From Chelativorans sp. AA-79 (GTDB taxonomy: Bacteria; Pseudomonadota; Alphaproteobacteria; Rhizobiales; Rhizobiaceae), in assembly GCF_029457495.1 (NCBI RefSeq), contig NZ_CP120361.1, forward strand, positions 930,001 through 994,000: DNA of 64,000 nt. Reading direction: 5' to 3'. Of this stretch, positions 56,630-64,000 are shown piece after piece (the stretch's first letter is position 1; each line of letters begins with the position of its first letter). The notes under the pieces were generated by a model, which was not told the DNA's origin, did no database searches, and worked only from the letters and a program-made list of their open reading frames with translations. The position numbers and the translations under genes are program-made.

Positions 56630-57601
56630 TCAGATGATGGCGGGCTCGCTCGTGCCCGTCTCCGCTCCACGGCCCTTCGCGAAGGCATCGAAGGCGGCCA
56701 GCGCCTGCTCGCGGAACATATCGGCCTCCTGCAGAATCTCGTGTCGCGCGCCGTCAATGGTGAGCACTTTCGCGGAGCGCAGGCCGCGTGCGTAGTGTTC
56801 AATCGCCGGTGTCGAGACGACCCGGTCCATGCCGGCGGCGAGGAACAGGATGGGAATGCGGATCGTCGCCTTGAAATCCGGGTCGCAGACCCGCTTGGCG
56901 GCCGACCAGGCGGCGTTCAGCCAGGCAGCGGTGGGGCCGCCGATGAAGAGTTCCGGAAAGGCGTCCACGAGCGCCTGGTTGCGCAGGTAGCGCCCTTCAT
57001 CGCTCGTGAGCGCGTTGGGTTTGAAAGGGACTTCCTTGCCGCGCCGGCTTCGCCCCGCGACGTATGTGCGGCCGAGGCCCACGGCACAGAGCGCCTTTGC
57101 CAGGGTTTCGAACGGTGTCAAAGGCAAGGATGTGTGGAGTTCGATAAGGGGCGCGATGAGCACCATCCGGCGCACGCGCGTGGTGAGATGCGGTGCTGCG
57201 AGCAGTGCCACGAGCGAACCGGTGGAGTGGGCGAGCACGGTGAAGGGCGGCCGACAATCCGGCAGCACCACCTCTCGGAAAAACTGGTCGAGATCGGCGG
57301 CATACTGATCGAAGGACCGGACATGGCCGCGCCTTGGGTCCTTGAGCAGCCGGTCCGAGCCACCCTGGCCGCGCCAGTCGAGGGCGACAGCGGCGAAACC
57401 ACGTGCGGAAAGATCGCGAACCGTCTCGAAATACTTCTCGATGCATTCGTTGCGGCCCGGCAGGACCACGACGGTGCCATGCTCGGCGGAGGAGGGGAAA
57501 AGCGCGTAGCGGATGCGTTTGCCGTCGCGCGTCACCATCATGGCAGCCACCGCGCCTTCGGGCACGGGATTTTGCGGGATTTCGCAGAGCAGGTCCGGCA
57601 T
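56630..57601 (-). CDS. Alpha/beta hydrolase, lysophospholipase-like (PldB)
   Basis: 323 residues from ATG 57601; the frame stays open to 57982 but that part is unlike the family. Oxyanion region VVVLPGRNECIEKYFETVRD, then ALDWRGQGGSDRLL, nucleophile elbow LAHSTGSLVALL (Ser in HSTGS, where most members have HSMGG), acid in AGMDRVVST, His in DGARHEILQE. Probable monoacylglycerol or lysophospholipid lipase. Convergent with hisN. Confidence 0.8.
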   Translation of the reverse strand: MPDLLCEIPQNPVPEGAVAAMMVTRDGKRIRYALFPSSAEHGTVVVLPGRNECIEKYFETVRDLSARGFAAVALDWRGQGGSDRLLKDPRRGHVRSFDQYAADLDQFFREVVLPDCRPPFTVLAHSTGSLVALLAAPHLTTRVRRMVLIAPLIELHTSLPLTPFETLAKALCAVGLGRTYVAGRSRRGKEVPFKPNALTSDEGRYLRNQALVDAFPELFIGGPTAAWLNAAWSAAKRVCDPDFKATIRIPILFLAAGMDRVVSTPAIEHYARGLRSAKVLTIDGARHEILQEADMFREQALAAFDAFAKGRGAETGTSEPAII

Positions 57602-57873
57602 CGAAAAGGCACTCACCACAGGGAAGGTCTGCTTGCTACTGTGATAGAGAGCGGGCTGGCCAAGGGCAAAGGTTTTCGACAGGGGGAGAGCATACCGGAG
57701 GCGGCCCGACGGGCCGCCCCCGGCATTGCCCGGACCGATGGAAGGGACGGTAGCATCGGGTCCGGAAGTTTCATGGACACAATAGGGGAGCCTGCCTGAA
57801 CGCAAGGCGAAGGCGGTGTTCAGGCTGCGTTCATAATCCCTGTCGTGGTGCTCCGGCTCCTGATTTGCCTCCT

Positions 57874-57902
57874 CTTGAAGGGCGGGAAGAAAATTCCCAA
57901 AT
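57874..57902 (+). promoter_or_regulatory. Heat-shock sigma-32 (RpoH) type promoter
   Basis: CTTGAA (57874-57879), 16 bp, CCCAAAT (57896-57902): close to the alphaproteobacterial RpoH consensus. It lies 107 bp before the hsp20 start. The transcript would begin near 57910 and so have a long structured leader. Confidence 0.75.
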
Positions 57903-57908
57903 CCTATG

Positions 57909-58009
57909 CGCGGCCGCCACTGACGGGGCCGCTGGCCATGGGGAAACGCCAAAAACGGGTTTCCGGCGATGGCCAAACGCAAACTTGTTGCTCAACAGGA
58001 GGACAGACC
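57909..58009 (+). ncRNA. ROSE-like RNA thermometer leader of hsp20
   Basis: The leader folds into successive hairpins: GCGGCCGC-type near 57911-57932; a long one with GGCCA (57933) and TGGCC (57970) arms enclosing GGAAAC and GTTTCC; and a last one in which CTTGTT (57984-57989) pairs with AACAGG (57994-57999), covering the front half of the AGGAGG ribosome site (57997-58002). It contains TTGCT, the short element of ROSE thermometers. Expected: closed at low temperature, open on heating. Confidence 0.6.
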
Positions 58010-58480
58010 ATGCGTCATGTCGACTTTTCTCCCCTTTACCGGTCAACCGTCGGATTCGACCGGCTTTTCACCATGCTCGACTCGCTCGGCCAGATCGATA
58101 ACGGCCAGAGCTATCCGCCCTACAATATCGAACGCACCGACGAGAGCGCCTATCGCATCTCGATGGCCGTGGCGGGCTTTTCCGAGAACGACATCTCGGT
58201 CGAAGCACATCGCAACGTGCTGACCATCAAGGGCGAGAAGCGCGAAGAGCAGGAGAAGGACGAGGCGGAGATTCTCTATCGCGGCATTGCCTCTCGCACG
58301 TTCGAGCGGCGCTTCCAGCTTGCCGACCATGTGGAGGTGACGGGCGCGACGCTCAAGGACGGGTTGCTCCATATCGAGCTTACCCGCAATATCCCCGAGG
58401 AGATGAAACCGCGCCGCATTCCGATCGCGCGCGCTTCCAAGGGCGAGGCGAAGCAGATCGAGGCGAAGAACGCCGCCTGA
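58010..58480 (+). CDS. Small heat-shock protein Hsp20
   Basis: 156 residues from ATG 58010. Alpha-crystallin domain: YNIERTDESAYRISMAVAGF, ENDISVEAHRNVLTIKGEKR, YRGIASRTFERRFQLADHVE, ATLKDGLLHIELTRNIPEEM, with the C-terminal RRIPIA (I-x-I type) motif. ATP-independent holdase that binds unfolding proteins. Belongs to the IbpA/HspA class of rhizobia. Controlled by the RpoH promoter and ROSE-like leader just upstream. Confidence 0.93.
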   Translation: MRHVDFSPLYRSTVGFDRLFTMLDSLGQIDNGQSYPPYNIERTDESAYRISMAVAGFSENDISVEAHRNVLTIKGEKREEQEKDEAEILYRGIASRTFERRFQLADHVEVTGATLKDGLLHIELTRNIPEEMKPRRIPIARASKGEAKQIEAKNAA

Positions 58481-58504
58481 CGCGTATTGAACGAAAGCCG
58501 TGGA

Positions 58505-58529
58505 GCGGCGCCTTCGGGCGCCGCTTTTT
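58505..58529 (+). terminator. Intrinsic terminator of hsp20
   Basis: GCGGCGCC-TTCG-GGCGCCGC (58505-58524) followed by TTTTT (58525-58529), 24 bp after the hsp20 stop. Confidence 0.9.
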
Positions 58530-58572
58530 GTTTTGAGGGTTTCCTGCCAAGGCCTCGTGAGGTGAGGGCGGT

Positions 58573-59631
58573 TCAGGCCCGCAGCATCTCGCCGAAACCG
58601 TCCACTTCCGCCGCCGTCGTGGCGAAGGAGGTGACGAAGCGGTAGAGCCCTTCGTTTGTTCCGAGCTCCAGCCCCATACCCTGTGGAACCTTCCACGGAT
58701 GGAATAAGACGCCCTTCTCCTGCAGCGTTGCCGCGGTTGCGGCGGTGAGGACCGCGAAGACTTCATTGGCCTGCGGCTGCCATGCAAGGCGCGTTATCGC
58801 CGTTCGGGCAAGATGATCGGCCAGTCTTGCCGCCATCCTGTTTGCGTGGGCAGCGTTCCCGAGCCACAAACCGTCCCGGAAATAGGCGTCGAACTGTATG
58901 GCGACGAAGCGCGACTTCGAAAAGAGGTGCGCCGCACGCTTGCGCAGGAAGGGCATGTCGCGCGCCCGCGATGGATCCATCACCACGATCGCCTCCGCGC
59001 ACCAGCAGCCGTTCTTGGTGGCGCCGAAGGAGACGACGTCGACCCCGCGCTTCCAGGTCATTTCCGCCGGCGTCGTGCCGAGCGAAACCAGTGCATTGGC
59101 AAAGCGCGCGCCATCCATGTGCAGGGGCAGGTCGTGGGTGCGACAGACGTCCGCGATACCGGCGATTTCGTCCAGTGAGTAGACCGTGCCTATCTCGGTC
59201 GATTGCGTGATGGAGACAGCCATGGGCTGGCCGGAATGGACGAATTCGGCCGGGAAAAGCCGTATGGCCTCGTCCAGGGCTTGCGGCGTCATGCGCCCGA
59301 GAGCGCCATGGACGCCATGGAGCCTCGCTCCGCCGGTGAGAAATTCCGGCGCTCCGCCCTCGTCCTCGCGCATATGCGCCTCATGATGGGCGAAGGCGAC
59401 ACCGCCGGGCCTGTTGAGGAGCGCCATGGACAGCGAATTCGCGGCTGTTCCCGTTGCGACGAAGAACACCGCCACGTCTCGCTCGAAGATCTCGCAGAAG
59501 CGCTTTTCCACCTGTCGGTCGAGTTCGCTCGTGCCGTAGGCCGAAGCGTAACCGCGTGAATGCTCGTCCAGCGCCGCGCTGATCGCGGAGTGCGCGCCGG
59601 CCCAATTGTCTGATGCGAGATTGATCGCCAT
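58573..59631 (-). CDS. ltaE: Low-specificity L-threonine aldolase
   Basis: 352 residues. PLP-fold features: NLASDNWAGAHSAISAALDE at the start, YGTSELDRQVEKRFCEIFER, FFVATGTAANSLSMALLNRP, LPLHMDGARFANALVSLG, and the PLP lysine in VVSFGATKNGCWCAEAI. Splits threonine or allo-threonine into glycine and acetaldehyde. The beta-eliminating lyase family also contains related enzymes, but this pattern is typical of LtaE. Divergent from gltB. Confidence 0.88.
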   Translation of the reverse strand: MAINLASDNWAGAHSAISAALDEHSRGYASAYGTSELDRQVEKRFCEIFERDVAVFFVATGTAANSLSMALLNRPGGVAFAHHEAHMREDEGGAPEFLTGGARLHGVHGALGRMTPQALDEAIRLFPAEFVHSGQPMAVSITQSTEIGTVYSLDEIAGIADVCRTHDLPLHMDGARFANALVSLGTTPAEMTWKRGVDVVSFGATKNGCWCAEAIVVMDPSRARDMPFLRKRAAHLFSKSRFVAIQFDAYFRDGLWLGNAAHANRMAARLADHLARTAITRLAWQPQANEVFAVLTAATAATLQEKGVLFHPWKVPQGMGLELGTNEGLYRFVTSFATTAAEVDGFGEMLRA

Positions 59632-60112
59632 CCTTCACCTCGTTCATTGCGGCGGCACCCTTGCGTGTCGGCGCCGAGGATTCAAGAATAATGTGAGAAG
59701 GCTCGGGTCCTTCTGCCGGAGCAACGCGGCTGTGGTGTGAACTTGCGGGATTGCCGCCTCTGCAGCAATTTTGTTGCCCGATCTCCGCGGTTTTTTTTCG
59801 TTTTCGTATTGTGCGGCGCGCGGTTTTCTGGCAATGAAAGAAATAGGACAGCACTGCTGTCTTATTTATCCGGGTATTCGTGGGCCGTTTGCGCTATAGT
59901 GGTGCGGCGGTCCATAAGGATGCGCGGAACGCGGCGCCCAGGGACAGGTTTACCGGGCACCGCCCACAAGAAGGAACGCGCCCCGGGGGAGAGGGAGAAG
60001 CGTTCTTCCGGCTTTTCGAAAGATATGCCGACCGATCACCGGGACGAGCCGCCGCCAGAGGCCGCCCGAAAACCCAACGGCGCCCCGGGCGCCCAGACTG
60101 GAGGACGAAGCG
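59632..60112. other. Divergent intergenic region ltaE / gltB
   Basis: 480 bp without a supported gene. It contains an AT-rich block with a T9 run near 59790 and a GCAATTTTGTTGC imperfect inverted repeat near 59763. TATAGT at 59894 is a possible -10 of the gltB promoter, giving a long leader of about 210 nt. Confidence 0.45.
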
Positions 60113-63100
60113 ATGACGGAACTGACGCCATCTGTATCGACCGGGCAGGCGCCCGCCGTGCAGGCTGGGGCCACGGCCGTCAAACCTGCGGTCCCGGCCG
60201 GCTTTCCCGATGCGCGAGGACTCTATGACCCCCGCAACGAACACGACGCCTGCGGTGTCGGCTTCGTGGCGCATATGAAGGGTGCGAAGTCGCACGGCAT
60301 CGTCGAGGACGGGTTGGCGATGCTCGAAAACCTCACCCATCGCGGCGCGGTGGGCGCGGATCCGCTCGTGGGCGACGGCGCCGGCATCCTGGTGCAGATC
60401 CCCGACCGCTTCTTCCGCGAGGAAATGGCCAGGGAAGATGTGGAACTCCCCGCACAGGGGCACTATGGCGTCGGCTATCTCTTCATGCCGCAGGATCCCG
60501 CGCTGCGCGCGCATATCGAGGAGGTGATCGCCGACGTCTGCCGCTCTGAAGGGCAGAAGCTTCTCGGCTTCCGCGACGTGCCGGTCGACAATTCCTGCCT
60601 CTCCAAGGCGCCGGACATCGTGGCGTCCGAGCCGGTGCACCGTCAGGTCTTCATCGGGCGCGGCGAAAGGATCACCGACGAGGAGGACTTCGAGCGCCGC
60701 CTCTATATCCTGCGCAAGGTCGTTTCCGGCCGCATCTATGAGGAGACGGGCGGCCGCGACAACGGCTTCTACATCGTTTCCATGTCGGCGCGTACGGTCG
60801 TCTACAAGGGCATGTTCCTGGCCTACCAGCTTGGCGCCTATTACAAGGACCTCAAGGACCCGCGCTTCGAGTCCGCGCTGGCGCTCGTGCACCAGCGCTT
60901 CTCGACCAACACTTTCCCGTCCTGGAAGCTGGCGCATCCCTACCGCATGGTCGCGCATAACGGCGAGATCAACACGTTGCGGGGCAATGTAAACTGGATG
61001 GCGGCGCGCCAGGCCTCGGTGGATTCGGAGCTTTTCGGCAACGACATCGCCAAGCTGTGGCCGATCTCCTATGAGGGCCAGTCGGACACGGCCTGTTTCG
61101 ACAACGCTCTGGAGTTCCTCTACCAGGGCGGCTACTCGCTGACGCACGCCATGATGATGCTCATCCCCGAAGCGTGGGCGGGCAACAAGCTCATGAGCGC
61201 CGAGCGCAAGGCCTTCTACGAGTATCATGCGGCCCTGATGGAGCCGTGGGACGGCCCCGCCGCGGTGGCCTTCACCGACGGACGGCAGATCGGCGCTACA
61301 CTCGACCGCAACGGCCTGCGCCCCGCACGCTACGTGGTGACGGACGACGACCGTGTGATCATGGCGTCGGAAGCTGGCGCGCTTACCGTGCCGGAGGAGA
61401 AAGTCGTCACGAAATGGCGGCTGCAGCCCGGCCGCATGCTTTTGATCGACCTGGATGAGGGCCGGATCGTTTCGGACGACGAGCTCAAGACGGAAATCGC
61501 CTCGAAGCATCCCTTCCAGAAGTGGTTGGACAACACGCAGCTCATCCTGGAGGAGCTGAAACCCGTGGCGCCGCGCGCGCTGCGCCAGGACGTCTCCATG
61601 CTCGACCGGCAGCAGGCCTTCGGCTACACCCAGGAAGACGTGAAGATGCTGATGCCGCCCATGGCCACCACCGGCCAGGAGGCGATCGGCTCCATGGGCA
61701 CGGACACGCCGATCTCGGCGATGTCGGACAAGCCGAAGCTGCTCTACACCTATTTCAAGCAGAACTTCGCGCAGGTCACCAATCCGCCGATCGACCCGAT
61801 CCGCGAGGAGCTGGTGATGAGCCTCGTCTCCTTCATCGGGCCGCGGCCGAACATTTTCGATCTCGTCGGCAGTTCGCGCCGCAAGCGGCTCGAGGTGCGC
61901 CAGCCGATCCTGACGAACGGGGATCTGGAGAAGATCCGCTCCATCGGCCATACCGAAGACCGGTTCGACACCAAGACGCTCGACGTCACCTATTCCACGC
62001 TCGAAGGGGCGGCGGGCATGACGGGCGCGCTCGACCGGTTGTGCGAGCGGGCCGAGGCGGCGGTGGCCGGGGGCTACAACATCATCATCCTGTCGGACCG
62101 GCAGATCGGGCCGGACCGCATCGCCATTCCTATCCTTCTCGCCACGGCGGCGGTGCATCACCACCTGATCCGCAAGGGCTTGAGGACCTCCGCCGGTCTG
62201 GTGGTGGAATCGGGCGAACCGCGCGAGGTGCATCAATTCTGCTGCCTCGCCGGCTACGGCGCGGAAGCGATCAACCCCTACCTCGCCTTCGACACGCTCA
62301 ACGACATGCATGCGAAGGGCGAGTTTCCACCCGAGGTCGACGCCCAGGAAGTGGTGAAGCGCTACATCAAGTCCATCGGCAAGGGCATCCTCAAGGTGAT
62401 GTCCAAGATGGGCATTTCCACCTATCAGTCCTATTGCGGCGCGCAGATCTTCGATGCGGTGGGCTTGAGGTCCGATTTCGTGGAGCGCTACTTCACCGGC
62501 ACCGCGACGACGATCGAGGGGGTCGGTCTGGAGGAGATCGCCGCCGAGACGGTGACGCGGCACGCGGCCGCCTTCAGCGACGATCCGGTGCTGCGCACCG
62601 CGCTCGAAGTGGGCGGCGAGTACAATTATCGCATACGGGGCGAGGACCATGTGTGGACGCCCGACGCGGTGGCGACACTGCAGCACGCCGTACGCGGGAA
62701 ATCGTGGGAGACCTATCAGGAGTTCTCGAATCTCATCAACGGAGAGAGCGCGAGAGCCAACACCATCCGCGGCCTGTTCGGCGTCAGGAGGGCGACGGAG
62801 AGCGGCCGCGCCCCGATCCCCCTCGACGAAGTCGAGCCGGCTGCGGAGATCGTCAAGCGCTTCTCCACGGGCGCCATGTCCTTCGGCTCCATCAGCCGCG
62901 AGGCGCACACCACGCTCGCGCGCGCCATGAACACCATCGGCGGCAAGTCGAACACGGGCGAGGGCGGTGAGGAGGCGGACCGGTTCCGCCCACTGGCCGA
63001 CGGCTCGATGAACCCCGAGCGCTCGGCCATCAAGCAGGTGGCGAGCGGGCGTTTCGGCGTGACCACGGAATATCTCGTCAATTCGGACATGATGCAGATC

Positions 63101-64000
63101 AAGGTGGCACAGGGCGCCAAGCCCGGCGAGGGCGGACAGTTGCCCGGCCACAAGGTGGATGCGACCATCGCCAAGGTGCGCCATTCGACGCCGGGCGTGG
63201 GCCTGATCTCGCCCCCACCGCATCACGACATCTATTCCATCGAGGATCTGGCGCAACTCATCTATGACCTGAAGAACGTGAATCCTTCAGGCGACGTTTC
63301 GGTGAAGCTGGTCTCCGAGGTGGGCGTCGGCACGGTGGCTGCGGGCGTGGCCAAAGCGCGCGCCGACCACATCACCATCGCCGGCTATGACGGCGGCACG
63401 GGCGCCTCTCCGCTCACCTCCATCAAGCATGCGGGCTCTCCCTGGGAGATGGGCCTTGCCGAGACGCACCAGACGCTGGTGCTGAACGGGCTCAGGAGCC
63501 GCGTGGCGCTGCAGGTGGACGGCGGTTTGCGCACCGGACGCGACGTGATCGTCGGCGCGCTGCTCGGGGCCGACGAGTTCGGCTTCTCCACCGCACCGCT
63601 GATCGCGGCAGGCTGCATCATGATGCGCAAGTGCCATCTCAACACCTGTCCGGTGGGCGTGGCCACGCAGGACCCCGTCTTGAGGAAGCGCTTCAAGGGC
63701 ACGCCGGAGCATGTCATCAACTACTTCTTCTACGTCGCCGAAGAGGTGCGGCAGTTGCTGGCGGAGATGGGTTACCGCAAGCTGGACGACATCATCGGCC
63801 AGTCGGACCTGCTCGAAAAGCGGGCGCTGATCGAGCACTGGAAGGCGAAGGGGCTCGACTTCTCCCGCGTCTTCTTCAAGCCGGAGGCTCCGCGCGAGGC
63901 GATCCGCTGGACCGAGCGACAGAAGCACCCGATCGAGGACATCCTCGACCGGAAGCTCATCGCCGCCGCCCAGCCGGCGCTGGAGAAGAAGGAGCCGGTT
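60113..64000 (+). CDS. gltB: Glutamate synthase (NADPH) large chain, N-terminal 1296 codons
   Basis: Open from ATG 60113 (GGAGGACGAAGCG upstream) to the window edge, so the last part (of about 1,550-1,600 residues expected) is missing. The glutaminase nucleophile is Cys47 ([16 protein letters not shown]), so an N-terminal propeptide of 46 residues is removed. FMN-binding synthase domain ([32 protein letters not shown]), and the 3Fe-4S cysteines in [17 protein letters not shown]. Transfers the glutamine amide to 2-oxoglutarate; gltD is expected nearby. Confidence 0.95.
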   Translation, partial: MTELTPSVSTGQAPAVQAGATAVKPAVPAGFPDARGLYDPRNEHDACGVGFVAHMKGAKSHGIVEDGLAMLENLTHRGAVGADPLVGDGAGILVQIPDRFFREEMAREDVELPAQGHYGVGYLFMPQDPALRAHIEEVIADVCRSEGQKLLGFRDVPVDNSCLSKAPDIVASEPVHRQVFIGRGERITDEEDFERRLYILRKVVSGRIYEETGGRDNGFYIVSMSARTVVYKGMFLAYQLGAYYKDLKDPRFESALALVHQRFSTNTFPSWKLAHPYRMVAHNGEINTLRGNVNWMAARQASVDSELFGNDIAKLWPISYEGQSDTACFDNALEFLYQGGYSLTHAMMMLIPEAWAGNKLMSAERKAFYEYHAALMEPWDGPAAVAFTDGRQIGATLDRNGLRPARYVVTDDDRVIMASEAGALTVPEEKVVTKWRLQPGRMLLIDLDEGRIVSDDELKTEIASKHPFQKWLDNTQLILEELKPVAPRALRQDVSMLDRQQAFGYTQEDVKMLMPPMATTGQEAIGSMGTDTPISAMSDKPKLLYTYFKQNFAQVTNPPIDPIREELVMSLVSFIGPRPNIFDLVGSSRRKRLEVRQPILTNGDLEKIRSIGHTEDRFDTKTLDVTYSTLEGAAGMTGALDRLCERAEAAVAGGYNIIILSDRQIGPDRIAIPILLATAAVHHHLIRKGLRTSAGLVVESGEPREVHQFCCLAGYGAEAINPYLAFDTLNDMHAKGEFPPEVDAQEVVKRYIKSIGKGILKVMSKMGISTYQSYCGAQIFDAVGLRSDFVERYFTGTATTIEGVGLEEIAAETVTRHAAAFSDDPVLRTALEVGGEYNYRIRGEDHVWTPDAVATLQHAVRGKSWETYQEFSNLINGESARANTIRGLFGVRRATESGRAPIPLDEVEPAAEIVKRFSTGAMSFGSISREAHTTLARAMNTIGGKSNTGEGGEEADRFRPLADGSMNPERSAIKQVASGRFGVTTEYLVNSDMMQIKVAQGAKPGEGGQLPGHKVDATIAKVRHSTPGVGLISPPPHHDIYSIEDLAQLIYDLKNVNPSGDVSVKLVSEVGVGTVAAGVAKARADHITIAGYDGGTGASPLTSIKHAGSPWEMGLAETHQTLVLNGLRSRVALQVDGGLRTGRDVIVGALLGADEFGFSTAPLIAAGCIMMRKCHLNTCPVGVATQDPVLRKRFKGTPEHVINYFFYVAEEVRQLLAEMGYRKLDDIIGQSDLLEKRALIEHWKAKGLDFSRVFFKPEAPREAIRWTERQKHPIEDILDRKLIAAAQPALEKKEPV

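Noticed and set aside
61522..62970. Second plus-strand frame of 482 codons inside gltB
   Set aside because: Shifted reading of gltB; Arg/Pro/Gly-rich with no start signal.
59894..63256. Minus-strand open frame of 1,120 codons opposite gltB
   Set aside because: Antisense shadow of a conserved, high-GC gene; composition is not protein-like.

Overview
The window holds the greater part of a temperate siphovirus prophage (1 to about 53,960) integrated at a tRNA-Val(GAC) gene of an alphaproteobacterial chromosome, followed by about 10 kb of host DNA. High GC, the cpdR / N-formylglutamate amidohydrolase / hisN neighbourhood, a CTTGAA-type heat-shock promoter with a ROSE-like leader, and the DUF982, GapR and DUF2280 families point to Hyphomicrobiales (Mesorhizobium/Chelativorans-like). 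That placement is an inference. The left end of the prophage, and any lysis genes, lie outside the window.

Layout. (a) 1-24,300, minus strand: virion module read right to left. It runs TerS, TerL, Mu-gp29-like portal, connector and accessory head proteins, MuF, a ParB/XkdF maturation protease, scaffold, decoration protein, major capsid, connectors, tail tube, chaperone pair, tape measure, tail tip proteins and a tailspike cut by the window edge. An HNH endonuclease and two plus-strand genes interrupt it. (b) 24,500-26,300: two aberrant tRNA-like genes, a metallopeptidase and a small gene. (c) 26,355-30,822, plus: short accessory genes, many with paired cysteines. (d) 30,838-36,722, minus: nuclease-like protein, orphan methyltransferase, helicase-methyltransferase fusion. 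(e) 36,819-38,825, minus: Cro-like protein, small HTH protein and a lambda-O-like initiator whose gene contains four iterons. (f) 38,972-53,891, plus: CI-like repressor, XRE and Arc regulators, RecT-like annealing protein, HNH protein, GapR fusion, radical SAM enzyme, many small genes, then xis and int. (g) 53,967 onward, host: tRNA-Val, cpdR, N-formylglutamate amidohydrolase, hisN, lysophospholipase-like hydrolase, hsp20, threonine aldolase and gltB (cut by the right edge).

The most striking signals are regulatory. Eleven copies of an imperfect palindrome (GATGC-N7-GCATC) occur as five pairs spaced exactly 20 bp plus one single site. Each pair overlaps a TTGA(C/T)G box in front of a different early transcription unit, which looks like a repressor regulon spanning the prophage. 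A second palindrome (GTTGCA-N5-TGCAAC, three copies) and an Arc-type palindrome mark two further local circuits. The CI-like repressor lacks the Ser/Lys self-cleavage residues. The three genes expected to be most highly expressed in the virion module (tail tube, capsid, decoration) share a hairpin-plus-CAGATGGAGA leader just before their start codons.
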